Shown here: positions 35,416 through 46,675 of the stretch, one piece after another | Layout of the letters: each line of letters begins with the position of its first letter | How positions within the stretch are numbered: the stretch's first letter is position 1 | Origin: Coffea arabica | Lineage: Eukaryota > Streptophyta > Magnoliopsida > Gentianales > Rubiaceae | Reading direction: 5' to 3' | DNA: 64,000 bases | Assembly (NCBI RefSeq): GCF_036785885.1 | Contig: NC_092324.1 | Location: 25,967,001 to 26,031,000, forward strand | Notes under the pieces: model-generated | Database searches by the model: none | Told to the model about the DNA's origin: nothing | Seen by the model: only the letters and a program-made list of their open reading frames with translations | Made by a program: the position numbers and the translations under genes

Positions 35416-38400
35416 ATGAAGGACTCAAATTCAAAGCCTTGGATGCCTTTCACAGCAAACTGTTGCACAGTTGAAGACCATACCGTTTTTGGAAATTTTA
35501 GCCGGTGTCGTCCATCTAGGTCCGAATTCTCTAAGAACATTGCTCCAATGCCATCATTTCGTCGATTGTCCTTCTCTGATCTTAGTCGTTCTTCTTCCGC
35601 TCGAATCAATGAGGATCTTGCACAATCATTCGGCCCTGACTTGTTCGACTTTCAGCTTAGCGAATTGCGGGCTATAACACAGAATTTCTCGAGCAATTTC
35701 TTGCTTGGAGAGGGTGGTTTTGGGACCGTACATAAGGGCTACGTTGATGATAACTTTAGGCCAGGTTTGAAGGCTCAAGCTGTTGCTGTTAAGCTTCTTG
35801 ATATTGAAGGGCTGCAAGGACACCGTGAATGGCTTGTAAGGCGGTTCTTTCTTTCTTTCTTTTTTTTTAACAATAATAAAGTTTTTGTTTTGATTAAAAT
35901 GCTCTCATGACTGCATGATTGGAATTTGGATGTTAATTTTTCTTATTCATGTTAGAAAACATTATTAGCATACTAACAAGAACTTTTCAGTTTTGCTTAG
36001 GATAGTAGGCTCTGGGGATGCAGAAAAATATCATTTTCACAAGAAGAATATAGTCAATTTAACATTTGAAACCTGAGGCACCAAAGATTAAGACATTTGA
36101 CTTTTGAGCAAACTATTGGCCATAAACAAATACTGGATATACTGGATATGACAGGATAAAACTATTTAATTCTCAGAAGGGTCCCTTTCAACACATGTAA
36201 ATGCCATAGGAATATTATGCAGAACAAGACTTAATGACAATCAAGATAGTAAGACTTCAACCTTTTGCTGGAAGGTCTGATAGTATTTGAAGTAATGAGA
36301 AGTTTCTTATTGTCGCTTACAAAAAAAAAAAGAAAAGACGGAGAGAGCTTTTGATAGTTTCCAAAAGATCAGCAGAAAGTCAGGTTAGTGTCCAATGATA
36401 TGGGTCACTATTTTCTATTGGTCCTTGCAAAATGTTTCAAATTTTCAGTATACCAGTAGACCCAAACCAATTAGCCCAATTATAAAGCCCGCTCATATAA
36501 GACAAGCCGTCATGGGATAGATCGCGAAGCATTCCAGGGGCCCAACCCATTCACCACTCCCCACAAGAAATATTCACTTCAGTCCAAATCTAGTTTATTT
36601 TTTAGGATTAACAGTGTTTGTTCTTATAGGTTGTTTGCATAATCTGTTGCGCTTTTTTTTTTCCGGTTTTTCTTGATGTTTAACTACTCCAAAATCAGAA
36701 TATTTGCAGCTAATTATAGTTTAAACAGATTTTTGGGCTTTTAATTATACTTGCTATAACAAATTTTTTCTTGAAGGCCGAAGTGATTTTCCTTGGTCAA
36801 CTGAGGCACCCAAATTTGGTCAAATTGATTGGCTACTGCTGTGAAGATGAAGAAAGGTTGCTTGTATATGAATTCATGGCTCGGGGTAGCTTAGAAAACC
36901 ATTTATTCAAGAGTAAGTTACTTAGTACTATTCAGTTTAATACAAGTTTCCCAGTAGTGCTTTTCTTTATAATTTTGAATTAGTTACGTACAAAGGTTTA
37001 CAAATGTCAATTCCTCCTGAAAACACAAGTTTTTTAAGCAGAAATAAAAATATTTGCATAGTATAATTTTTCTTTTCATTTGTTTTTCGGGTGTTTTCAA
37101 TGACTTGATCGGAATTTTTTGTTTATGCAAAATTTCAAGCTTCCACATGGTAATTGTTGAAGAAAAAAATTTTGAAACTGTATACAGGTTTTGAAGAAAA
37201 ACTCATAAATTATTTATGACGTGCTGAATACTAGCAACAAAAAAAAAAAAAAAAGAGGGTAAGATGAGCTAAATAATATTTGTGGCAGGAACAATTGTAC
37301 ATGAGAGATAATATTGTACTCATCGGTTGTAGCACAAGATGCTTTTATATAGGTGAGACATAGTGAGATAAAAACTAAAATTTATTGCTAGTTTCTCGCG
37401 TAGAATTGGTATATTATGAAGCTTATTACAATTTAATATGCAGGGTTATCAGTTTCATTGCCATGGGGCACAAGGTTGAAGATTGCTATAGGTGCTGCAA
37501 AAGGGCTTGCCTTCTTACATGGCGCAGAGAAGCCTGTTATATATCGTGACTTCAAAACCTCAAATATCTTGCTGGATTCTGTAAGCATATGGAAGTTGAT
37601 CATTTATCTCTTTTTTCTTTTTTTTTCTTTGATCTAATTTTTCGCTTTTTGGGGCTAATTAGTTGACGTAGAAAGTGCAAATAATTTAATACATCAACAA
37701 ACAAATTAGTAAGAATTTTTTTTTTTTATTTCGCCAGGATTTCAATGCTAAATTGTCAGATTTTGGGCTTGCCAAAATGGGGCCTGAAGGATCAAACACC
37801 CATGTTACCACTAGAGTGATGGGCACATATGGCTATGCTGCTCCAGAGTATGTAAGCACAGGTAATTTGCTAGAAACAAAATTTGTTGGCACTAAATACT
37901 TGCAATAAATTAAAAATGATGGATGCCGACAAAATTGATGCAGATATTTTCTAACAAGATCCATGAAATTTCAAAATTTACAAAGACATCATAATACAAT
38001 CGACTTATCTTACTATTGTAAATAAAGCAGAGTGTCAAACTTTGGTTTCAAATGTGGTTTTTGTTTTCTCAAATTAACTATCATACAAGGCTAAATGTTG
38101 AGATTTGATTGCAGTTTAGATTAAAAAAAATCTTGATTAAAAACACAATCAATGCCTAATTGCTAACAATTTGAATTAATGTGTTTCAGGTCACCTAACA
38201 ACCAAAAGTGACATATATAGCTTTGGAGTGGTACTGTTAGAACTACTAACGGGAAGAAGGGCAATGGATAAAACGAGGCCAAAAACCGAGCAAAGTCTTG
38301 TAGATTGGGCAAAACCCTACTTGACCAGCAGCCGGAGGTTGCGCTGTGTTATCGACCCTAGACTTTCCGGGCAATACTCGGTCAAGGGAGCAAAGGAGAT

Positions 38401-38647
38401 GGCTCATTTGGCACTACAATGTGTGAGTATGAACCCTAGGGATAGGCCAAAAATGCCTGTTATTATTGAAACTCTTGAAAGCCTTCAAAACTTGAGGGAC
38501 ATGGCTGTGACTTGTGGACAGTGGCCAGCATCACCAAAATCTCACAAAATTGCAGTTTGTAATGCTAGAGGAAAAGGAGAAAAGGGACATGGGATTTTCC
38601 TTACACGATCTGCCATTCTTGCCAGTGCTTGCCCTAAAACAAAATAA
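35416..38647 (+). CDS. Receptor-like cytoplasmic kinase, subfamily VII (RIPK/PBL-like)
   Basis: Five exons, all GT-AG: 35416-35835, 36777-36912, 37444-37580, 37738-37861, 38190-38647; 424 residues. Ser/Thr kinase domain: glycine loop GEGGFGTV (98-105), ATP-binding Lys 126, catalytic YRDFKTSN (219-226), SDFGLAK with Asp 239, activation segment to AAPEY (265-269), then [18 protein letters not shown]. Tyr replaces the usual His of HRD, as is common in subfamily VII. There is no signal peptide or membrane segment, so it is cytoplasmic. Family members (PBS1, BIK1, RIPK) relay signals from cell-surface immune receptors, and RIPK phosphorylates RIN4. By eye the closest match is the RIPK type ([22 protein letters not shown]). 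An in-frame ATG at 35326 would add 30 residues; the 35416 start is preferred because it gives the usual short N terminus, but this is a judgement. I see no break. Confidence 0.92.
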
Positions 38648-39040
38648 TTTAATAAAAAAAAAAACTAAAGTGTGAGAGTGTAGAAAGTTAGCTGTTTGGA
38701 TGCTGTATCTATGTTTACCTAAAGCACGTATTGCTAGCTATTAAGACTAGCTTGTAAATATGCGACAACTTGCATGCTTGTATCAAATGTATCTTTCAAT
38801 TGCCTTCAATGTCTATTTATAAACTCTCAACATCAATATCTCTCCATAAAAAAAAAAATAAATCAATATCTCCCCGTTCACATGTGAGAAAAGTAATTAG
38901 GGCCTGGATCAGCCTATGACACCAACTTTTAAACCAACACAACAATTTTTTTCTTTTTTCGTTTAAAGTGCCTGGATCAGCCAATGCTAAGTTCCAAACT
39001 CTCTTTTTCTTTTTCTTTTTTTTTTCATACATATAAATTA
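38648..39040. other. 3' flank of the kinase gene
   Basis: AT-rich 3' UTR and downstream DNA with several A- and T-runs. Candidate poly(A) signals are AATAAA-like words just after the stop. No other gene. Confidence 0.4.
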
Positions 39041-39471
39041 GAGGTGTCAAGAAGGGTGACTTAAATAGGTTTGGACGGCTCATAATTGAATAATGGGTAT
39101 AATTAGGTCAATTCATTTATATCCATTTAATAAATGGATGCTGGTATACCCAATTACCCATTTATGATTCACTTGAAATTTTATTTATTTTTTTGCATGT
39201 TGTTTGACAAGAAATGAGGATATTTTGTTGTGATTAGATTAGTAAGAAATTCAAATTTATCCCCTTAATATCTAACAAAAATTGAATTTGGATATATAAT
39301 TGTTTTAAATATATATAAATGAGTGAATTGAGTCAACCCACTGCCCATCAATTAAATTGGTCTAAATGAGTCATTCATTTAATCTATTTAAAGTACATTG
39401 CATATCTAAATTAACTTATTAACTAGCAGGTTTGAACAGAATTAATACAAATGCGTTATGATTGACACCTC
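39041..39471. mobile_element. MITE with GAGGTGTCAA inverted ends (431 bp)
   Basis: Left end GAGGTGTCAA (39041), right end TTGACACCTC (ends 39471), flanked by TA on both sides (39039-39040 and 39472-39473), consistent with a Tc1/mariner (Stowaway-like) target duplication. The interior is rich in GGGTA..TTAAATGG and is non-coding. It lies between the two immune genes. Confidence 0.65.
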
Positions 39472-39473
39472 TA

Positions 39474-40108
39474 ACTTCATTCACCACAGGTATTAACACA
39501 AGCAAGGAATATAATGTGGGGTACTCATTGGTGGCAACACCACCAAATTGATTATGCAAAGCTGAAAAGGCTCAATGCTCAACAATATCAGAATCTGAAT
39601 TACAAAATAATTAGAAGCCTAATAGATTTTTGTATCGAGACACAAATTATGTCTCTAGCTAAGAAGCAAAATCCAACAGTGTTAGTGCCGAAGCTAACAG
39701 AATAAGGTGTGCGTTAAGACCAAATTAAGTTCTAATTAGTTCATCTTTCAAGGATTAACTAATGAATGAAATATATGTTAAGCAAACAGCCAATGTAATT
39801 GTCAGCCCTCAATGGAATAAAGATGAAGGCCCCAGCACGAAAGTTAAAGTGAAAATCCCATGCCAGGAATTTCCATTTCAAAGCATCCAAGAAATTTAAA
39901 GTGAAGATGCCAAGCAAGGAATATATATTTCCATTGCGAAGGAAGGCATCCAAGTTAAGAATAACTCTGCATTTTTAAGCGGACCAAATATCAATGCTCT
40001 TCTCCTTTTAACCACTTGTAACATTACCAATTTCTGGCTGCTAAAACCTCCCACTTCAAAAAAACCATCTTGATCTCAAGACTGAATCCAAGTTATTTTA
40101 AAAAAAAA
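39474..40108. other. Upstream region of the NLR gene
   Basis: No supported gene. A 63-codon frame at 39514-39705 has no recognisable relative. The last 100 bp before the NLR start are pyrimidine- and A-rich (AACCTCCCACTTC near 40045), compatible with a 5' UTR. Confidence 0.4.
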
Positions 40109-43100
40109 ATGGCCGACCCTGTTATCGGTGCCACAATTCAGGTCACCTTGGAAAGGGCACTGTCTCTTGCCTCTGATAGGATTGGTTTGCTAGTTGGGTT
40201 CAAGAAGGATGTGGCCAGCATGACACGTTCTCTCGGCTTTATCAAAGATGTCCTGGCTGATGCTGAGGAAAGGCAAAACCAAAGCAGCGGAGTGCAACGA
40301 TGGTTGAATAGTCTCGAGGAGGTTGCTTATGATGCTGACAATGTGTTGGATGAGCTCCACTATGAATCTCTTCGTCACCAGGTGGAGTCCCGAAACCGAC
40401 ACAAGCTCAAGGTATGCTGCTTCTTCTCCTGCTCTAATATTAATCTTGCTTTTCGTTGGAGAATGGCTTCTAAGGTCAGGGACATCAAACTTAAGTTGAA
40501 TGAGATAAATCAAAAAGCCAACGGATTGGGACTGGTCAGTAGGGCAGTCATGACAACTGCCCTCCCTGCTGTTCCTGCTGTTGGAGACACGAGAGGTCGG
40601 CAGACCGACTCTGTTGTTGTTCCAATGGTTGGAAGAGCCGATGATGAATCAGAGATAGTGAAGATGTTGTTGAGCCTGTCTGAGAAGGTTGTTTCTGGTC
40701 TTCCCATAACTGGTATGGGAGGTCTAGGCAAAACAACTTTGGCTAAATCGATATACAACAATCAGCAAATTGATGAGCACTTTCAGAAAAAGATTTGGGT
40801 TTGTGTATCGAAAAAAGTTCCAGTAGTGGAACTTTTCAAACTCATGTTAGTGCAATTGATGAAAGGAAAAGTTGAAGTGGATGATAGGAATGTCATTGTT
40901 GAAGACATTCAAAATCAACTAGGGGAAAAGAGATATTTCCTAGTCCTTGATGATGTGTGGGATGATGATCAAGCATTGTGGGATGACTTTTTCACCACCT
41001 TGAAGGGGCTCAATCCAACTAATGGAAGTTGGTGTCTGGTCACTACTCGTTTAGGTCCAGTGGCACATAGTGTGTCTAGAGTTTTGAGGATGATGGAAAA
41101 TGAAGCCTATCCATTAGGAAAACTACCTGATGATCATTGTTGGTCTATCGTAAAAGAAAAAGTAGTTGGAGAGGGAGAAGAACCTGATGAACTAAAAGCA
41201 ATTAAAGAGAGAGTAATTGAAAGATGTGACGGTCTACCATTGGCTGCAAGTGTAATCGGAGGTCTATTGACTTTAAAGAGAAAAGAGGAGTGGCAATCAA
41301 TTTTGAAGAATAGGCTTTTGAGTTTGAGTGCAGGTGGAGATCCTGTGATGCAAATACTTAAGTTGAGTTTTGATAATTTGCCATCTCCATACATTAAGAA
41401 ATGTTTTGCATATTGTTCTATATTTCCTAAGGATGCTGAGATGAAAGGAGATAAGCTAATCGAACTTTGGATGGCAGAAGGTTTCCTCCAAGCAGATCTC
41501 GAGAACAAAACAAAGGAGGAAATTGGAGAATATTACTTGGAAATTTTATTGCAGAGTTCTTTGCTGGAAGAAATGAGAAAATATGGGAGAAGGTATTATA
41601 AAATGCATGATATGGTGCACGATGTCTCAAAATCAATAATGACAAAGTCTACTAAATTCATTAATTCGGAGACTGGGTCAGGAGACAATAGTAATCAAGT
41701 TCGTTGTCTTGTAATAGACTCATTTGGAGAAGACGCAATAAATCTTTTTGAGAGTCGATCAAATTTGCTTCATACATTGTTTCTGAGTCAGGGTAGCTTA
41801 TCTGATGATATGCTAATGAAGTTGAAGAATTTGCACGTTTTGAATTTGTCCGGTGCAAAAAATCAGAATCTGCCAATCTCAATTGGCAAACTGATACACT
41901 TGAGGTACATTAACTTTGAGGATTCTAGAAGTGAAACTTTGCCGGAATCTGTTTGCAAACTTTATAATTTGCAGACATTGTGGCTAAACAGATTCGCTCT
42001 TAAGGTTCTTCCGAAGGGGATGTGCGATTTGATTAGCTTGAGACATCTCCACCTTAACAACTCTGATAAAGAATTTCAAATGCCGCTGAATATGGGACGG
42101 CTGACTTGCCTTCAGACGCTTGAGTTCTTTAACGTGGGTCGAGAGAAAGGTGGACGAATTGGAGAGCTTGGCAGCTTGAAGAACCTCAAAGGCAGATTAA
42201 TTATACGCAAATTGGAACTAGTAAAGGATAAGGAAGGAGCTGAGGAAGCCAAACTATCTGAAAAGGCAAATCTATTTGGGCTGAAACTTGAGTGGGCCCG
42301 AGATCGAGATCGAGAAGGTGATGACTACAACGACGAAGATGTGTTAGATGGCCTTCTACCCCATCCAAATTTGGAGGAGTTGGTAATTTGGTATTTTCTG
42401 GGTGATCAATTTCCTCGATGGTTAATGGATTTGCCAACAACAACAACACTCCCTGAGTTTGCAACAACACTCCCCAAGTTAACGAGTTTGGAGTTTAATC
42501 GCTGCCACAGATGCAGAGAACTCCTTCCCCTGCAAAACTTTACGTCTCTTAAAGAGCTGGTGATTGATGAGTGCGATGGGTTGACGAATCTGCCCGGTGA
42601 CTTGCTACACTCTTGTGCCTCTCTCCAGAAGCTTCAGGTGAGTTGGTGCGGCAATCTTGTCTCCTTTCTGCTTGATTTGCAACAAACGCCTTCTCTCTTG
42701 GAGCTGGGATTATACTGCTGTCCCAAACTGAAAACAAGCATGACACCCAAAGGATTTGGTTTCCTAACCAGCTTAAGGAAGCTTGTAATTGGTCCCTTCT
42801 CAGATGATGGTGATGATCATGAAAATTCCTCAATTTACAATGAGTTTGATTGGTCTGGATTGATATCCTCCTCCTCCTCTTCGTCATCCGCACTCCGTGA
42901 ATTACACTTACGTGGGTTGCCACACATGGAGTCACTGCCACATCAGATCCAATACTTGACCACTCTCACATCACTAGCGCTAGGTGAGTTTGGAGGTATA
43001 AAAGCTCTGCCAGATTGGTTCGGAAACTTCGCTGCTCTTGAAGGACTATATTTATATGATTTCAAAGAGCTTGGACGTCTACCCTCTGAGGATGCCATGA

Positions 43101-43234
43101 GAAGCCTCACCAAACTAAAACATCTGCGATTTTATCATTCTCCTCTGTTAAAAGAAAGATGCACTCCTGAGAGCAGCGGCCCCGACTCCCAGTGGTCCAA
43201 AGTTTCTCACATTCAAGACCTAGACATAAGTTGA
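40109..43234 (+). CDS. CC-NB-ARC-LRR disease resistance protein (RGA-like)
   Basis: Single exon, 1041 residues from the first ATG (MADPVIGATIQ). An in-frame upstream extension has no ATG. Domains: N-terminal coiled coil (Rx_N type, 1-140) with an EDVID-like motif VAYDADNVLDEL (73-84); NB-ARC with P-loop GMGGLGKTT (202-210), kinase-2 LVLDDVW (278-284), RNBS-B-like GSWCLVTTR (306-314), GLPL (375-378) and MHD (499-501); leucine-rich repeats from about 560 to the end, with an LPxxxxxLxxL pattern. All nucleotide-binding motifs are present and no stop or frameshift is seen. Proteins of this class sense pathogen effectors in the cytoplasm and trigger cell death. The RGA branch is usually clustered; repeats downstream (43.6-44.9 and 49.35 kb) may be remnants of cluster duplication. 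The specificity cannot be read from sequence. Confidence 0.95.
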   Translation: MADPVIGATIQVTLERALSLASDRIGLLVGFKKDVASMTRSLGFIKDVLADAEERQNQSSGVQRWLNSLEEVAYDADNVLDELHYESLRHQVESRNRHKLKVCCFFSCSNINLAFRWRMASKVRDIKLKLNEINQKANGLGLVSRAVMTTALPAVPAVGDTRGRQTDSVVVPMVGRADDESEIVKMLLSLSEKVVSGLPITGMGGLGKTTLAKSIYNNQQIDEHFQKKIWVCVSKKVPVVELFKLMLVQLMKGKVEVDDRNVIVEDIQNQLGEKRYFLVLDDVWDDDQALWDDFFTTLKGLNPTNGSWCLVTTRLGPVAHSVSRVLRMMENEAYPLGKLPDDHCWSIVKEKVVGEGEEPDELKAIKERVIERCDGLPLAASVIGGLLTLKRKEEWQSILKNRLLSLSAGGDPVMQILKLSFDNLPSPYIKKCFAYCSIFPKDAEMKGDKLIELWMAEGFLQADLENKTKEEIGEYYLEILLQSSLLEEMRKYGRRYYKMHDMVHDVSKSIMTKSTKFINSETGSGDNSNQVRCLVIDSFGEDAINLFESRSNLLHTLFLSQGSLSDDMLMKLKNLHVLNLSGAKNQNLPISIGKLIHLRYINFEDSRSETLPESVCKLYNLQTLWLNRFALKVLPKGMCDLISLRHLHLNNSDKEFQMPLNMGRLTCLQTLEFFNVGREKGGRIGELGSLKNLKGRLIIRKLELVKDKEGAEEAKLSEKANLFGLKLEWARDRDREGDDYNDEDVLDGLLPHPNLEELVIWYFLGDQFPRWLMDLPTTTTLPEFATTLPKLTSLEFNRCHRCRELLPLQNFTSLKELVIDECDGLTNLPGDLLHSCASLQKLQVSWCGNLVSFLLDLQQTPSLLELGLYCCPKLKTSMTPKGFGFLTSLRKLVIGPFSDDGDDHENSSIYNEFDWSGLISSSSSSSSALRELHLRGLPHMESLPHQIQYLTTLTSLALGEFGGIKALPDWFGNFAALEGLYLYDFKELGRLPSEDAMRSLTKLKHLRFYHSPLLKERCTPESSGPDSQWSKVSHIQDLDIS

Positions 43235-45520
43235 TTAATAACCAACTTTCATCTTTGGATCAAATTCAATCATGTAAGATTGCCTTCAATAACCTCTTTC
43301 TTAATTTGCTTTACAATCAATCTCCCATTCTCTTCACCTCCCCCTCTGATTAACCTTCTCGTGAGAAAACCTAAAAAAGTCTCCGTGGTTATTTTCACAA
43401 TTTTCTCTTCTCCCTTTTTATCGTCCTATTTATTATCTTTCAAAGCTGCGGCATTAGCATTTCTTATTAGGTCCAAAATATTGGTGCTCTTCATTTACTC
43501 CTTACAACATAATAGTAATACTCTTGAAACTATCAATTAGAATGACCCCAAGCACCTGTTCTGTTTCGTGCTTTGATGTTTTACTGTATCTCTGTTCATA
43601 TTCTGTTCTATGCTTTGTTTTTGTAGGATTGATAGAAGAATAGCTTCACGAACAGAGGTTAGAATTTTGAAGCTTCTTCACACCATACCTTTTGGACAGA
43701 AATGACCTATCAACGTTCAGAACAACTAGCAGTAATTGCTCATTCAATTGCAAACCCAGTATCTTGGACAGAAATGTTTATGATGGCCCTCTTTTCTTTC
43801 ATATTGCTGCCTCAAATAGCCAAATGTCCTTATTGTCGAAGCTTGCACACTGTCAATCTGCCATTTCAGTCACGAGGTCTAGCAATAAGAATTTACCTGC
43901 TATGTTACTACAAATTCTCTCTTTTTTTCCTGACTTCTTGTCCTTGAAACTAGTTGTTACCTAATTGCAGAAAGTTTTCAGTCTATGTTTTTGATTGCTC
44001 AAGACTGTCAGCTGGCCTGTGCGAGCTGCTCGGAAAAAATTCCTTGCCGCAGCTTATTGGATGTTTTTGAACAGCTATCATCACCAGGACTTTTTGATGA
44101 AGATTTGCTTTCATGAAGATTCTTGAGGTAGTAATTGGTTGCTACTCTCTAGGAATTCGCTTCATGAAGATTCTTGAGTTGTCTCTGCTTGTCATGTTTT
44201 TTGGTTGCAACAAATTTTTTTTTTAATTACTCAACCGGTCATTTTTTGGAGTTTTGGGCACAAATTGGAACAATTTTCATGACAATACTTGGTTCTTGTA
44301 GACTGACCAGAAAGATTTTGTATCTGCTTACTAATTTAGGTTTGATATCAATGACAAAATCTCTCTCTCTCTCTCTCTCTCTCTAACTTTCTGTAAGATT
44401 TGTTGAACAGAAATGTCCTGCAATTACCTGAATTTTCTAGTTAGCTTTATGATTTTCTATACACAGTCTTGAGTTTTGAGTATTCTATTTTGCAGTGGTG
44501 TTCTGCTCAGAGCTCACGGGAGACCTCAATGGCTTAATTACTGCCATACGTATCAATATCCCATTATTCCTTCTTCAACCACATCATTTTCAAACTGGAG
44601 ACAAACTTATAGAATGGCACTCTCTTTCGCTTCTAAGTGACTGAGATGGCCAAAGCTGGAGGTCTACGTTGTGAATGCGATGCCTTCAACCTGTTGGTCA
44701 TGACATGAGGTAGCAATTCGTCAATTATGGACCTCATTTGATAATCTGTCTCATACTGCTTGCCTCTCAAATTAGCTGCAATCTAGTTGCAGAAAATTGT
44801 CAGTCTGTCTTATGACTGCTTATTGTCTGTTAGTTGGCCTCTGTAAGCTACTCACCACCCTTCTTGAAGTTGTATCTTAGCTCCATTACATACAACATGA
44901 TTTTATGAGTTTGCCTGTTCTCCATTTGCAGTAAAAAATCGTATGTCTAGAATGATGCTCTTACTTTAAGATTCATAGTTATTCCAAAATTACTGGGTCT
45001 ACATGATGTTGAGTAAATCTTATGTTGGTAGTCGCTTGACCAAAAATGAACAATTGCATGAAGTTGTTCTTTTCAATTTTGTCTGGCGTCTTTCTTAGGT
45101 TTCTGTATCTTGATTGAAAGTTATAGGTACTCCATAAACATTACCATAAATAGGTGATGGTTGCATGTCTTCAATGGAAGCTTGACTTAATATCTTGTTT
45201 GTGTATGAATAACCAAAGGCACAAGATTTTCTTGGGTGACCAAAGCAAGTTCTGCATAAAAGAGAAGTGAAACAAATTAACTAATCAAGTAACAATGTAC
45301 AAGATTATTTCTAAGATTAGCTCTCGCTTTAAACTCACGATTTGCATCCGGATGAAATGAGTTCTCTGCACTTTTGTCCGTGGAAAATGCATTTGCATTT
45401 TATATTCATAGCATATGCAGAAAATTTGTGAAACATTTTCTATATGTCTTTAGATCAGCAATGCTGATGACACTCCTTTCTTCAAAACTTTCCAAGCTGA
45501 TTTTTTTGGTCTCTTGCTTA
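43235..45520. other. NLR 3' flank with internally repeated segments
   Basis: No convincing gene. CTTCATGAAGATTCTTGAG occurs near 44112 and 44160. TTGCAGAAA..TCAGTCT with following GGCC occurs near 43967 and 44787. A 30-bp piece (CAGAGGTTAGAATTTTGAAG and following) at about 43654 recurs at 49357, beyond the hAT element. These suggest an old tandem duplication of the 3' flank. Frames at 43280-43540 and 43692-43964 look like chance. Confidence 0.45.
44361..44384. repeat. (CT)n microsatellite
   Basis: Twelve CT units. Confidence 0.95.
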
Positions 45521-45653
45521 CAGGCACGGATTTAAGGGGGGGCTGGTGGGGGCTTAAGCCCCCCCCAAGCCGCCGGAAAATCCCCTATATATAGGGGATT
45601 CCGGCGGCCAGCCCCCACCAGCCCCCACCAGCCCCCCCTTAAATCCGTGCCTG
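45521..45653. repeat. 133-bp inverted repeat (hairpin) at the hAT 5' end
   Basis: The terminal CAGGCACGGATTTAAGGGGG is repeated in reverse as CCCCCTTAAATCCGTGCCTG, ending at 45653. The arms include GGCTGGTGGGGG / CCCCCACCAGCC and GCCGCCGG / CCGGCGGC, meeting at CCCTATATATAGGG (about 45582-45596). So the 5' TIR is present in both orientations within 133 bp. Confidence 0.85.
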
Positions 45654-45810
45654 TCCATGTCCATGGCTCCATGCCTGATGCCTCCATGAATGCTGCAGAG
45701 GACCTCAAGAATAGCTGGGCCTGGAAAGCCGCTGCCAGCACTGCTGAGTCTGCTGACTGCTGAGGTCCGAGGAAGAAGATGACCCAATTTATGTTGAATT
45801 TTTTTTTTGC

Positions 45811-45873
45811 CCTCTAAATACAAAACGACGTCGTTTCACTTTTAGTGGAACGACGTCGTTTTGTATAATGAGG
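45811..45873. repeat. Hairpin with ACGACGTCGT in both arms
   Basis: Arms ACAAAACGACGTCGTTTCAC and GTGGAACGACGTCGTTTTGT around a TTTTA loop. Each arm itself contains the palindrome AACGACGTCGTT. The outer CCCTC / GAGGG ends also pair. It lies in the hAT 5' leader region. Confidence 0.85.
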
Positions 45874-45885
45874 GAAAAAAAAATA

Positions 45886-45917
45886 CATCAGATGAAGCCC
45901 TAAGGCTTCATCTGATG
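45886..45917. repeat. Perfect 14-bp-arm hairpin in the hAT leader
   Basis: CATCAGATGAAGCC and GGCTTCATCTGATG separated by CTAA. Thirteen bases after the preceding hairpin. Confidence 0.9.
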
Positions 45918-46675
45918 CAAAAGCACGCCGCGTCGCCGCCAATGCCAAAGGCCAAAGGGCAAACAACTGAAACAAGACTCCAAGTCTCCAACTCCAAGAA
46001 GAAGACGCCACTCACGCCAGGCTCCAAGAACTCCAAGAAGCTTCAGTTGAGAACTTGAGATTCTACCATCCTGCTTCAAGCCTTCAATTCAAGGCTCCAA
46101 GACTCCAACTCTCCACCATTCCATTCACATAAATCTTTTAGGTTAGTTTTTTGGTTTAAATTACAATATTCATCTTTATATTTTTGTTAATTATATGTTT
46201 AAATTATTTTTGAATTTTGAGTATCTTGATATTAATTTGATTAAGATTAATTTTTATTTAGTTTATGTTAATGTAATTTAAGAATTTGAAAGATTACATT
46301 AAAAAATTTAATGATATTAAATTTAAATTAGAAATTAGTTTAGAAATTGTATAGATTTTAGGTTGTATTTAGTTTTTAAAATTTTGTTAGTTTTATATTT
46401 GAAATTTTAAGAATTAATTATGTGAATTAGAAATTTTGAATGTAAATATAAATTCAAAATTTTATGAGATTGAATTAGAAATTATATGGGTATTTAGTTG
46501 TACCTTATTTTAACTTTTTGATAATTTTATATAATGAATTTTATAAATTGAGAAATATAAGTAATATGAATTTATTATTAAATTAAAGAATTATTTATAT
46601 GAATTTTAAATTAATTGATTATTGAATTGCATAATTTTATTGAATTTAACCACAATTATTTAATTGTGACAGAAA

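Noticed and set aside
39514..39705. 63-codon frame between the kinase and NLR genes
   Set aside because: No recognisable domain, no context, and length within chance for this base composition.
42549..42941. 130-codon minus-strand frame inside the NLR gene
   Set aside because: Antisense shadow of the LRR coding region; the plus-strand frame is a full, motif-bearing gene.
35416..43234. A kinase-NLR fusion gene
   Set aside because: The kinase frame stops at 38645-38647 and the NLR starts with its own ATG at 40109 with a usual coiled-coil N terminus; a MITE lies between. Two genes.
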